Assembly: GCF_000761155.1 (NCBI RefSeq)
Contig: NZ_CP009533.1
Span: 3,892,001 to 3,956,000, forward strand
DNA from: Pseudomonas rhizosphaerae
Lineage (GTDB): Bacteria > Pseudomonadota > Gammaproteobacteria > Pseudomonadales > Pseudomonadaceae
Length of the DNA stretch: 64,000 nucleotides
Reading direction: 5' to 3'
Shown here: positions 36,907-44,680 of the stretch, one piece after another
Position numbering within the stretch: the first letter of the stretch is position 1
Layout: the number at the start of each line of letters is the position of its first letter
The notes under the pieces: model-generated
The model's database searches: none
The model's input: only the letters and a program-made list of their open reading frames with translations
Told to the model about the DNA's origin: nothing
Program-made: the position numbers and the translations under genes

Positions 36907-37748
36907 GCATCACCCCCTATCTTGACGTCGGGTTGTTTGCAGATACGGTCCAGCATGATTGCCAGCAACACGATGGCCAGGCCGGCTTCGAAGCCCAGCG
37001 CGATGTCGGCGGTGTTCAGCGCGTTGACCACCGGCTTGCCCAAGCCATCGGCGCCGACCAGGGCCGCGATCACCACCATCGACAGCGAGAGCATGATGCA
37101 CTGGGTGATGCCGGCGGCGATGCTCGGCATGGCGTGGGGCAACTCGATGCGCGACAGCAGCTGGCGTCGCGAGCAGCCAAAGGCCTTGCCGGCATCCATC
37201 AGTTCCTGCGGGACGTCGCGGATGCCCAGGTAGGTCAGGCGAATCGGCGCGGCGATGGCGAACACCACCGTGGAAATCAGGCCCGGCACCACACCTAGCC
37301 CGAACAGGGTGAGCGTGGGGATCAGGTAGACGAAGGTCGGTACCGTCTGCATCAGGTCGAGGACCGGACGCATCATGGTGTAGAACATGGGTTTGTGTGC
37401 GGCGACGATGCCCAGCGGCACGCCGATGATTACGCAGACCAAGGTGGCGAACAACACTTGCGCCAGGGTCTCCATGGTTTCCTGCCAGTACCCCAGGTTG
37501 AGGATCAGCAGGAACGACAACGCCACGAACAGCGTCAGCCCCCATTTGCGCTGGATGAAGTGCGCCAGCGCGGCGATCAGGGCGGTCAGTACGTAGGGGT
37601 TGAACCAGGTGAGGCCGGCGGTGAAACCATGAATGATCGCTTCGAGCGTGGATGCGATGGCATCGAACGTCGAAGCCCCGTGTTGGGTGAGCCAGTCGAC
37701 GAACGCCGCGATGTACTCGCCCAGGGGGATCTTGTGGTCTGTCAGCAT
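36903..37748 (-). CDS. choW: Choline ABC transporter permease
   Basis: A 281-residue inner membrane protein with about six helices and the BPD-type coupling motif QELMDAGKAFGCSRRQLLSRIELPHAMPSIAAGITQ (EAA loop). It is homologous to ProW/OpuAB. I chose MLTDHKIPLGEYIAAF at 37748; a Met at 37766 is also in frame and neither has a strong ribosome site. Its stop overlaps the choV start. Confidence 0.94.
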   Translation of the reverse strand: MLTDHKIPLGEYIAAFVDWLTQHGASTFDAIASTLEAIIHGFTAGLTWFNPYVLTALIAALAHFIQRKWGLTLFVALSFLLILNLGYWQETMETLAQVLFATLVCVIIGVPLGIVAAHKPMFYTMMRPVLDLMQTVPTFVYLIPTLTLFGLGVVPGLISTVVFAIAAPIRLTYLGIRDVPQELMDAGKAFGCSRRQLLSRIELPHAMPSIAAGITQCIMLSLSMVVIAALVGADGLGKPVVNALNTADIALGFEAGLAIVLLAIMLDRICKQPDVKIGGDA

Positions 37749-37823
37749 GGTAGTGAGTGTCCGCATGCGAGGGAACAAAGTGCCGGCCAGTGAGGCCGGC
37801 AACTGCCGGCCTGCGGGTCAGCG

Positions 37824-38771
37824 TTATTGCGCGAGCTTGGCCTTGACGGCTTCAAGACCCGGCTTGCCATCGATGGTGGTGACGCCAGCGAGCCAGGTGT
37901 CGAGCACCTGCGGGTTGTTTTTCAGCCAGGCCCGAGCAGCCGCGTCGGGTTTCTGCTTGTCGTCCAGGACGTTGCCCATCAGCGTGCTTTCCATGGCCAG
38001 GCTGAACTGCAGGTTTTTCAGCAACTGGCCAACGTTGCTGCATTCTTGGGTGTAGCCCTTGCGGGTGTTGGTGTAGATGGTGGCCTGGCCGAAGTTGGGG
38101 CCGAAGTAGTCGTCGCCGCCGGTCAGGTACTGCACCTTGAAGCGGGTGTTCATCGGGTGCGGTTCCCAGCCCAGGAAAACCACGTCGGTGTTGCGCCGCT
38201 GCGCGCGGTCGACCTGGGACAGCATGCCGGCCTCGCTCGATTCGACCACCTTGAAACCGGCGTCCTTGAGGCCGAAGGCGTTCTTGTCGATCATGCTCTG
38301 GATCAGGCGGTTGCCGTCGTTGCCCGGCTCGATGCCGTAGATCTTGCCGTCCAGCTGGTCCTTGAACTTGACGATATCGGAGAAATCTTTCAGGCCCTTG
38401 TCGTACAGCGCCTGGGGCACGGCCAGGGTGTACTTGGCGTTTTCCAGGTTGGCGCGCACCGTTTCCACCGTACCGGCGTCGCGGTAGGGCTTGATGTCGT
38501 TTTCCATGGTCGGCATCCAGTTGCCGAGGAAGACGTCCATGTTCTTGCCGTCGGCCAGGGACTTGTAGGTCACGGGTACGGAAATCATGGTGGTCTTGGT
38601 CTTGTAGCCCAGCGACTGCAGCACCGCACTGGTGACGGCGGTGGTGACGGTGATGTCGGTCCAGCCGACATCGGAGAAATTCACAGTGGCGCATCGCGCC
38701 GGTTCCGCTGCTTGAGCCAGTACAGGCAGGCCCAGCAGGGTGGCCAGCAGAATCGATGTTGGACCTTTCAT
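37824..38771 (-). CDS. choX: Choline ABC transporter substrate-binding protein
   Basis: A 315-residue periplasmic protein with signal peptide MKGPTSILLATLLGLPVLAQAAEPA and the quaternary-ammonium-binding fold. Aromatic and acidic residues expected in the choline cage lie in FSDVGWTDI, VFLGNWMP and GWEPHPMN. It leads the choX-choW-choV operon, as in P. aeruginosa cbcXWV. It differs clearly from the carnitine-type protein at 45728, which has no permease of its own. Confidence 0.94.
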   Translation of the reverse strand: MKGPTSILLATLLGLPVLAQAAEPARCATVNFSDVGWTDITVTTAVTSAVLQSLGYKTKTTMISVPVTYKSLADGKNMDVFLGNWMPTMENDIKPYRDAGTVETVRANLENAKYTLAVPQALYDKGLKDFSDIVKFKDQLDGKIYGIEPGNDGNRLIQSMIDKNAFGLKDAGFKVVESSEAGMLSQVDRAQRRNTDVVFLGWEPHPMNTRFKVQYLTGGDDYFGPNFGQATIYTNTRKGYTQECSNVGQLLKNLQFSLAMESTLMGNVLDDKQKPDAAARAWLKNNPQVLDTWLAGVTTIDGKPGLEAVKAKLAQ

Positions 38772-38928
38772 GGTGTGCTCCCGGTTTTTCTCGGCGTGTG
38801 ACCCGAAGGCTCGACACGCTTGTTTGAATGCTCGATAGCCGTGCCCGTGGTCGGTGCGCCGCCACGGTGCCAGGCGATCGAGCCGTGAGTGATCATGTAC
38901 CAGCGCAAATCAGCCGCCTACAGGGTGC

Positions 38929-38962
38929 GTCGTATCCAGTGCGGGCAGAGTCGTATCCAGTG
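38929..38962 (-). promoter_or_regulatory. Tandem 13-bp direct repeat with 21-bp period upstream of choX, candidate GbdR site
   Basis: GTCGTATCCAGTG occurs identically at 38929-38941 and 38950-38962, start-to-start 21 bases, that is two helical turns. That is how AraC-family activators contact DNA as tandem half-sites. It lies 158 bases upstream of choX, next to the GbdR gene. Identity of the binding protein is inferred. Confidence 0.6.
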
Positions 38963-39322
38963 TCGGTGACGTCGCTTACAGCTCATGGGGCTTGCAGCAG
39001 CGACCTTACCTGCGACACCTGCGCACATCCACTTATATGAAGTTGCCACACGAACGTGCAGGCGTGGGTTGAACGCCTCTTTTTCGCGCGCACCTTTGGC
39101 CAGGCTGCGGTGGACGCGCGCCAGTGGCGGCCACAACGGTCGACGTGCTTGCGGTGACACTTGCCGGTGCAATGCCTCACCCATTGCTACCAAATTGCTC
39201 AGACACCACGGCAGGTATGCTTTTGGCGAGAATCGAAGGGTGCCGACATCGACCGCTTGCGTCGCTCTGCATAGCCCTGCGCGACGTCGTTTTCAGGCGC
39301 CCTGGAGTTCCCGACCAATTGT

Positions 39323-39338
39323 CGGCATGGCGTTTGCG
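39323..39338 (+). promoter_or_regulatory. Candidate sigma-54 promoter of gbdR
   Basis: CGGCATGGCGTTTGCG aligns to the -24/-12 consensus with GG and GC exactly 10 bases apart; two consensus positions differ. It ends 86 bases before the gbdR ATG. Nitrogen or carbon control of choline catabolism through NtrC/CbrB and RpoN is known in P. aeruginosa, so the match is plausible. Confidence 0.45.
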
Positions 39339-39424
39339 TAGCAAAGCAAAGCCCCTGTTAAACAGAGGGCAATAACAAGAGCCTGCCTGAGGCCACCATC
39401 CGCTTCGCGTTAGGAGATACCGCA

Positions 39425-40519
39425 ATGACGTCCTTCACCACCGGCGCTCAACCGCAGCCTCGCAGCCCGCAGTCCATCGGCTTCCTGTTGCTCGACAACT
39501 TCACCCTGATCTCCCTGGCCTCGGCAGTCGAACCCCTGCGCATGGCCAATCAGTTGTCCGGGCGCGAGCTGTATCGATGGACCACACTGAGCGCCGACGG
39601 TGGCCAGGTATGGGCCAGTGACGGCCTGCAGATCACTCCGGATTCGGCCATGCACAAGGCCGCACCGATGGACACGGTGATCGTCTGTGGTGGTGTGGGT
39701 ATCCAGCGCGCGGTGGGCCGTGATCACGTCAGCTGGCTGCAGAGCCAGGCGCGGCAGTCCAAGCGCCTGGGCGCGGTCTGTACTGGCAGTTGGGCGCTGG
39801 CCTGCGCCGGTCTGCTCGATGGCTTCGAGTGCAGCGTGCACTGGGAGTGCCTGGCCTCGATGCAGGAGGCTTTTCCGCGCGTGGCGATGAGTACGCGTCT
39901 GTTCACCCTCGACCGCAACCGTTTCACCAGTTCGGGCGGCACGGCGCCGCTGGACATGATGCTGCACCTGATCAGCCGCGACCATGGCCGCGAGCTCTCG
40001 GCGGCGATTTCCGAGATGTTCGTCTACGAGCGCATCCGCAACGAGCAGGATCATCAGCGTGTACCGCTCAAGCACATGCTGGGTACCAACCAGCCCAAGC
40101 TGCAGGAGATCGTCGCGCTGATGGAGGCCAACCTGGAAGAGCCGATCGACCTGGACGAGTTGGCGGTGTATGTGGCGGTGTCGCGGCGCCAGCTGGAGCG
40201 GCTGTTCCAGAAGTACCTGCATTGTTCGCCGTCGCGCTATTACCTCAAGTTGCGCCTGATCCGGGCACGGCAGTTGCTCAAGCAGACACCCATGTCGATC
40301 ATCGAGGTGGCGTCGGTGTGCGGCTTCGTGTCGACGCCGCATTTTTCCAAATGCTATCGCGAGTACTTCGGTATTCCGCCGCGTGACGAGCGCGTCGGCT
40401 CAAATACGACCCAGCAGGTGGCGATGCTGCCGATCCCTCAGGCCATGGTCTTGGCCGGACCATTGTCGGCACTGAGCCAGGCGCGCAACGAATCGACGTT
40501 TGCCAGTGTAAGAATCTGA
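39425..40519 (+). CDS. gbdR: Glycine betaine / dimethylglycine-responsive AraC-family activator GbdR
   Basis: A 364-residue regulator. The N-terminal GATase1/DJ-1-like sensing domain (residues 17-190, with IGFLLLDNFTLISLASAVEPLRMAN and GAVCTGSWALACAGLLDG) is followed by a C-terminal AraC double HTH (PIDLDELAVYVAVSRRQLERLFQKYLHCSPSRYYLKLRLIRARQLLKQTPMSIIEVASVCGFVSTPHFSKCYREYFGIPPRDER). P. aeruginosa GbdR activates betaine, dimethylglycine and choline uptake genes; neighbours here fit. The start follows TAGGAGATACCGCA. It is transcribed away from choX. Confidence 0.94.
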   Translation: MTSFTTGAQPQPRSPQSIGFLLLDNFTLISLASAVEPLRMANQLSGRELYRWTTLSADGGQVWASDGLQITPDSAMHKAAPMDTVIVCGGVGIQRAVGRDHVSWLQSQARQSKRLGAVCTGSWALACAGLLDGFECSVHWECLASMQEAFPRVAMSTRLFTLDRNRFTSSGGTAPLDMMLHLISRDHGRELSAAISEMFVYERIRNEQDHQRVPLKHMLGTNQPKLQEIVALMEANLEEPIDLDELAVYVAVSRRQLERLFQKYLHCSPSRYYLKLRLIRARQLLKQTPMSIIEVASVCGFVSTPHFSKCYREYFGIPPRDERVGSNTTQQVAMLPIPQAMVLAGPLSALSQARNESTFASVRI

Positions 40520-40523
40520 TACC

Positions 40524-40629
40524 GCGGCGCGGCCTTCGCGGGCAGAGCCCCGCTCCCACAGGGTTTACATCACACAGAGCTTGCATCACACCTGTGGGAG
40601 CGGGCTCTGCCCGCGAAGAGCGCGCCGCG
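40524..40629 (+). repeat. REP pair (family C) after gbdR
   Basis: Arms 40524-40559 and 40594-40628 are largely complementary (right arm starts GTGGGAGCGGGCTCTGCCC). A 34-base loop lies between. It is placed between the gbdR stop and a convergent small gene, so it may double as a terminator. Confidence 0.85.
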
Positions 40630-40671
40630 ATAGGTCAGACTACCCGCCATCAGCAGGGGTTGCGCTGGAAT

Positions 40672-40929
40672 TCAGGCCTGCTTGAAATGCTGGGCCAACG
40701 CCGGCAGCAAGGTCCGGTCGATCGCCTGGCGGACGGCCGGCAGGATGGTCGCGCTGCCCGTCAGCATCTGTTCCACCATCTTGCGCAGGGCCTGGGCGCG
40801 GCCGCGGTCCAGGCCGCGCACTGCGCATTCACAGGCCTGCTCGGCCGTGGCGCCTGCGGGCATCTCGAAGCCCAGGGCGCGCAGCTGGCCCAGCAGGTCA
40901 TCCTGATCAATCAAGTCTGCATGCATCAT
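40672..40929 (-). CDS. Small hypothetical protein
   Basis: An 85-residue acidic/helical protein beginning MMHADLIDQDDLLGQLRALGFEMPAGATAEQACECAVRGLDRGRAQALRKMVEQML, with no signal peptide or membrane segment. An AAGGA ribosome site lies 8 bases before the first of two adjacent ATG codons. I recognise no family. It is divergent from the ATPase/HNH pair, with 158 bases between starts, and could be an accessory gene of that pair or an unrelated Pseudomonas gene. Confidence 0.55.
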   Translation of the reverse strand: MMHADLIDQDDLLGQLRALGFEMPAGATAEQACECAVRGLDRGRAQALRKMVEQMLTGSATILPAVRQAIDRTLLPALAQHFKQA

Positions 40930-41087
40930 GGTGTCGATCCTTCTTCGAATAGGGGAACGCTGTCCGGATTCTGTAAGCCGCAAACGCGCTCGGCAAGAGG
41001 CGCTGGTCGCCATGGCCGGATTGCACACAAGCAGGTCGTTTTTGGCCTGTTCGGCCAAGGCCCGAGCGAACCGTGTAGCACTGGGGT

Positions 41088-42383
41088 ATGGCACCCAGCG
41101 ACGCCGCCCTGAATACCCTTGCCGTTCACTTTCAATGGACGGCAATGGACATGCTCGATTTTCTCTCCTTTCAGGGCGTCGGCCCTGCTTCTGCCCTGGG
41201 CCCCATCGGCCTGGCGCCACGGCTGAACTTCATCACCGGCGACAACGGCCTGGGCAAGAGTTTCGTGCTCGACACGGCCTGGTGGGTGCTGACCCGTACC
41301 TGGGCGGCGGGCAGGCCCATCAAGGCGCGCGACCAGGCCGCATTGCCGGTCATCGACTATCGGTTCACGGGTGCAGCCCACAGCGCCGGACAATGGGCCT
41401 GGCAGAAAGACCGCTGGACGCCAGTAGGGGATGTCGCCCCAAGCCGCGCGCTGGTGGTGTATGCCCACGCCAACGGCACCTTCAGCGCCTGGGACCCGGT
41501 GCGCAACGCAGGTGAACTAGCGGCCTATCATTTCGATGAGACCCAGCTGTGGCGAGGTACGCCGATGGCAGGACAGGGGCGCCTGTGCAATGGGCTGCTC
41601 AACGACTGGGTACGCTGGCAGCGAACCCACGGCTGCAAGGCATTCGCGGCCTTGAAGCAGGTCCTGCGCGCACTGTCGCCGTCGCGCGAAGAACTGTTGC
41701 TGCCCGGCCGACCGTGCCACATCGGCCTGCTGGATGAAACCGAATACCCGACGCTGCAGCGGCCTCAGGGACGGGTGCCTTTGCCCGAAACTTCCAGTGC
41801 GATCCGCCGCGTGGTGGCCCTGGCCTACATGTTGGTCTGGAGCTGGGAGGGGCATCGCCGCGCCTGCCGTCTGGCCGGTGTGCAGCCGAGCGATGAATTG
41901 GTGTTTCTGGTGGACGAGGTCGAGTGCCATCTGCACGCTCAGTGGCAACGCCGGATCGTGCCTGCGTTGATGAACGTCGTCGGCGCGCTGACCCGCCAAC
42001 GCCTGGCGGTGCAGATGATCGTGGCCACTCACTCGCCACTGGTGCTGGCTTCCATGGAGAGCCAGTTCGTCGAATCTCGCGACGCGCTCTTCACCCTGGG
42101 TTTGCAGGCCGGCGAAGTGCAGCTGCACCAGCAACCCTGGGCGCCCCAGGGTGATGCGGTGAACTGGCTGGTGTCCGAGAGCTTCGGCCTGCGCCAGGCA
42201 CGCTCGGTGGAAGCGGAAGCGGCGATTGGCGCTGCCGAAGCCTGGATGCGCGGTGAGCGATCGGGCCTGCCCGAGGGGCTGGACAGTGAAGAGGCGATTC
42301 AGACGCAGCTGCTGCAAACCCTGCCCACGGGGGATCACTTCTGGCCGACCTGGGTCGTGGCCAAGGCGGGGGTGCCAGCATGA
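41088..42383 (+). CDS. ABC-type AAA ATPase, PtuA-like candidate of a Septu-like pair
   Basis: A 431-residue cytoplasmic ATPase of the RecF/OLD-like ABC class: Walker A GDNGLGKS (51-58), a degenerate signature ETSSAIRRVVALAY (about 234-247), Walker B LVFLVDEVECHLH (271-283), H-loop VATHSPLVL (His315). No transmembrane segment or second ABC half. Its stop overlaps the start of an HNH-like gene by 4 bases, the organisation of PtuA-PtuB defence pairs. The start is uncertain: ATG 41088 or ATG 41145 (MDMLDFLSFQG), neither with a strong ribosome site. Base composition is host-like (38/60 G+C in 41221-41280). A DNA-repair or regulatory ATPase is an alternative. Confidence 0.7.
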   Translation: MAPSDAALNTLAVHFQWTAMDMLDFLSFQGVGPASALGPIGLAPRLNFITGDNGLGKSFVLDTAWWVLTRTWAAGRPIKARDQAALPVIDYRFTGAAHSAGQWAWQKDRWTPVGDVAPSRALVVYAHANGTFSAWDPVRNAGELAAYHFDETQLWRGTPMAGQGRLCNGLLNDWVRWQRTHGCKAFAALKQVLRALSPSREELLLPGRPCHIGLLDETEYPTLQRPQGRVPLPETSSAIRRVVALAYMLVWSWEGHRRACRLAGVQPSDELVFLVDEVECHLHAQWQRRIVPALMNVVGALTRQRLAVQMIVATHSPLVLASMESQFVESRDALFTLGLQAGEVQLHQQPWAPQGDAVNWLVSESFGLRQARSVEAEAAIGAAEAWMRGERSGLPEGLDSEEAIQTQLLQTLPTGDHFWPTWVVAKAGVPA

Positions 42384-43006
42384 TCGAGCTCGCTCACCCA
42401 CTGCCCGAACCCAATGGCTTCGACCAGCGCTGCCGCCAGCGCGGCAATGCCTGGTTGCAGGACAACCCGGACGTCGGCAGGCCGCGGGACTACTGGTCGC
42501 CGTTCCGCCCGGAGCTGGGCGAGGGCTTCGCCAACCGTTGCGCCTTCGGCGCCATGTACATTCCCAGCGGCACTGTGGAGCATTTCATCAGCTGTGATCA
42601 GGACCGCGGCATGGCCTACGAGTGGAGCAACTACCGCTATGTCGATGCGTGGATGAACAGTGCCAAGGGCAGCAAGAAGGCCGAGGATTTTCTCGATCCG
42701 TTCGAGGTGCGCGAGGGCTGGTTCGAGGTGCTGCTGCCGTCGTTGCAATTGGTGCTGACCGACCGGGTGCCGGAAGCGGTCAGAGCGCGGGCTGAGTACA
42801 CCCTCAAGCACCTGCCGCTGCGCGACGACGAGCGCGTGATGCGTGTGCGGCGGCAGTGGTTGCGCTTGTTCGAGGAGGGCAAGATCGGCCTCGAAGGGCT
42901 GCGCGAGATGGCGCCGCTGATTGCCGCAGCGGTGGAGCGGCGGGAAGTGCGTGGTGCAGCTTTCGCGGCCGATGACCGCTCCTACGGCCCAACCCAAACC
43001 CCGTAG
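42380..43006 (+). CDS. HNH-like nuclease, PtuB-like candidate partner of the ATPase
   Basis: A 208-residue protein. Residues 52-108 follow the HNH pattern of the TIGR02646/PtuB type: NRCAFGAMYIPSG, then VEHF with His68, AYEWSNYRY with Asn84, WMNSAKGSKK with Asn93, and the trailing LDPFEV. The Cys pairs that normally hold a structural zinc are missing: C53 stands alone where CxxC is usual, and no Cys flanks MNSAKG. It could be a zinc-free HNH enzyme or inactive. Translationally coupled to the ATPase. The last 14 codons (FAADDRSYGPTQTP) and the TAG stop come from a REP element, so the natural C-terminus has been replaced or extended. Confidence 0.6.
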   Translation: MIELAHPLPEPNGFDQRCRQRGNAWLQDNPDVGRPRDYWSPFRPELGEGFANRCAFGAMYIPSGTVEHFISCDQDRGMAYEWSNYRYVDAWMNSAKGSKKAEDFLDPFEVREGWFEVLLPSLQLVLTDRVPEAVRARAEYTLKHLPLRDDERVMRVRRQWLRLFEEGKIGLEGLREMAPLIAAAVERREVRGAAFAADDRSYGPTQTP

Positions 43007-43143
43007 GAGCGGTCCGTGGCCGCGAAGGGCGCGACGTGGTGTGTCAGGCAGACCCCAGTGCAGCTTTTGCGGCCGATGACCGCTCCTACGGTGAAACCCA
43101 AACGTCGTAGGAGCGGTCCGTGGCCGCGAAGGGCGCGACGTGG
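42959..43143 (+). repeat. REP cluster (family A), four arms, overlapping the end of the HNH-like gene
   Basis: Arms in alternating orientation: ...GACCGCTCCTAC at 42961-42985, GTAGGAGCGGTCCGTGGCC at 43003, the reverse arm at about 43066-43089, and a further forward arm at 43108. The segment between reads like the duplicated unit at 13546. The first arm is translated as the C-terminus of the HNH-like protein. Confidence 0.9.
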
Positions 43144-43146
43144 TAT

Positions 43147-43599
43147 TCAGCCGGGCAACGCAATCCGTCGCCCGGCATACTCGGCTGCAGGCTGTTGCCG
43201 CTGCGCCTCGAAAGCCTCGGCCAGGACCGCCAGCGAAGCCTCCCCGAACACCGCCGACCTCGGCCCCTGCAAATCCACATGCAACAGCATCTGCTCGCTG
43301 GCCGCCAGCACCTCGTCCGCGTTTTGCAGGTGCAGCGTGTGGTACACCTGCACCCGCTTGCGGTCATGGGCCAGCACCCGTGTGCGCACCTGCACCTCGG
43401 CCCCCAATTTTACCTCGTGCAGGTAGTTAAGGTGGCATTCCAGGGTGAACAGCGAGTGCTGGTCACGCTGCGGATCGATCCCGATGCGGGCCATGAACGC
43501 GTCGGTGGCGTAGCTGAAGATCAACAGGTAGAACGCGTCGCGCAGATGGCCGTTGTAGTCCACCCACTCCGCGAGCACGGGCGTTTGATAGGTGATCAT
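43147..43599 (-). CDS. cdhB: Betainyl-CoA thioesterase of carnitine catabolism
   Basis: A 150-residue hot-dog fold acyl-CoA thioesterase: [28 protein letters not shown] carries the 4-hydroxybenzoyl-CoA-type active-site region (the usual Asp falls in YNGH-D context), followed by [34 protein letters not shown]. It would release glycine betaine from betainyl-CoA, the last step from carnitine. Its start overlaps the cdhA stop by 4 bases, so it is coupled to the dehydrogenase; in some bacteria the two are fused. Confidence 0.88.
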   Translation of the reverse strand: MITYQTPVLAEWVDYNGHLRDAFYLLIFSYATDAFMARIGIDPQRDQHSLFTLECHLNYLHEVKLGAEVQVRTRVLAHDRKRVQVYHTLHLQNADEVLAASEQMLLHVDLQGPRSAVFGEASLAVLAEAFEAQRQQPAAEYAGRRIALPG

Positions 43600-44561
43600 T
43601 CGGCGAAGCTCATGCCGTGACGGGCCTTGGTCACCCGTACCGCGTCCAGCACCGCCAGCAGGCAATCGTCGCGGTAACGCTCCAGGGCGCCGATGCTGTG
43701 TTCCCCCAGTTGCGCCGAGGTCCCAGCCACGACATCGTTGATCAGCGTGTCGGTTAGTTCCGGCGCGGGCAGGTAGGTCCAGGGTAGCTTCAGGGCCGGG
43801 CCGAACTGGTTCATGAAATGGCGCATGCCGGCGTCGCCGCCGGCCAGGGTGTAGGTCAGGAAAGTGCCCATGAACGACCAGCGCAAGCCGGCGCCGAAAC
43901 GAATGGCGTCGTCGATCTCACCCGTGGTGGCCACACCGTCGTTGACCAGGTGCAAGGCTTCGCGCCACAGCGCTTCGAGCAGGCGGTCGGCGATGAAGCC
44001 GGGCACTTCCTTGCGCACGTGCAGCGGGCGCATGCCCAGGTTTTCATAAACGCTGATGGCCGCCTGGATTGCCTCGGGTGCAGTGTGTCGGCCGCCGACC
44101 ACCTCCACCAACGGCAGCAGGTAGACCGGGTTGAACGGGTGCCCGACCACGCAGCGTTCCGGGTGTGTGGCGCCCTCGTAGAATGCACTGGGCAGCAGGC
44201 CAGAGGTGCTGGAACCGATCAAGGCGTCGGGCTTGGCGGCGGCGCTGATGCGGGCGTGCAGTTCCAGCTTGAGTTCCAGCCGCTCTGGAGCGCTTTCCTG
44301 GATGAAGTCGGCGTCGCGCACGCAGTCCTCGACGGTGGCCACGAAGCGCAGCCGCGACTGCGCTGCACCCGCCGCCAGACCTTGCTTGACCAGCGCGGGC
44401 CAGGCATTGGCGATGCGCTGGCGCAAGGCAGCTTCGGCGCCTGGCGCCGGGTCCCAGGCGACGACGTCCAGGCCATGGGCGAGGGCGCGGGCAACCCAGC
44501 CGCTGCCGATGACTCCGCTGCCCAGGGCGGCGAAGGTGTTGATGTGGGTGATGTAGGTCAT
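43596..44561 (-). CDS. cdhA: L-carnitine 3-dehydrogenase
   Basis: A 321-residue NAD-dependent enzyme of the 3-hydroxyacyl-CoA dehydrogenase family: Rossmann [34 protein letters not shown] (catalytic-core Glu region), SSTSGLLPS, and [18 protein letters not shown] with the catalytic His. It oxidises L-carnitine to 3-dehydrocarnitine. ATG at 44561 has a CAGGAAC ribosome site; the frame runs further upstream into a REP. Organised cdhC-cdhA-cdhB after caiX. Confidence 0.94.
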   Translation of the reverse strand: MTYITHINTFAALGSGVIGSGWVARALAHGLDVVAWDPAPGAEAALRQRIANAWPALVKQGLAAGAAQSRLRFVATVEDCVRDADFIQESAPERLELKLELHARISAAAKPDALIGSSTSGLLPSAFYEGATHPERCVVGHPFNPVYLLPLVEVVGGRHTAPEAIQAAISVYENLGMRPLHVRKEVPGFIADRLLEALWREALHLVNDGVATTGEIDDAIRFGAGLRWSFMGTFLTYTLAGGDAGMRHFMNQFGPALKLPWTYLPAPELTDTLINDVVAGTSAQLGEHSIGALERYRDDCLLAVLDAVRVTKARHGMSFAE

Positions 44562-44592
44562 GGGTTGTTCCTGGAGAAGTGTGTGGGGTGAG

Positions 44593-44660
44593 GGCCTCTT
44601 CGCGCTCCCACAAGATGAGTACGAACCGTGTGGGAGCGGGTCTCTGCCCGCGAAGAGGCC
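44593..44660 (+). repeat. REP pair (family C), left arm shortened
   Basis: Left arm 44593-44611 lacks the middle part of the family sequence, right arm 44630-44660 is complete (GTGGGAGCGGGTCTCTGCCC...). It lies between cdhC and cdhA inside the carnitine operon. Confidence 0.82.
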
Positions 44661-44680
44661 CTCTGGAGGCACCAAAGAAA

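Larger units (their letters stand above)
38772..39424. other. 653-bp non-coding control region between choX and gbdR
   Basis: No convincing gene on either strand; the short open frames lack ribosome sites and family features. In P. aeruginosa a serine dehydratase gene (sdaB) lies in this position; it is absent here. The region carries a 13-bp direct repeat (38929-38962) on the choX side and a candidate sigma-54 promoter (39323-39338) on the gbdR side. Confidence 0.7.

Noticed and set aside
38772..39424. Small genes in the choX-gbdR gap
   Set aside because: Several frames of 60-118 codons exist on both strands but none has a ribosome site, signal or recognisable domain.
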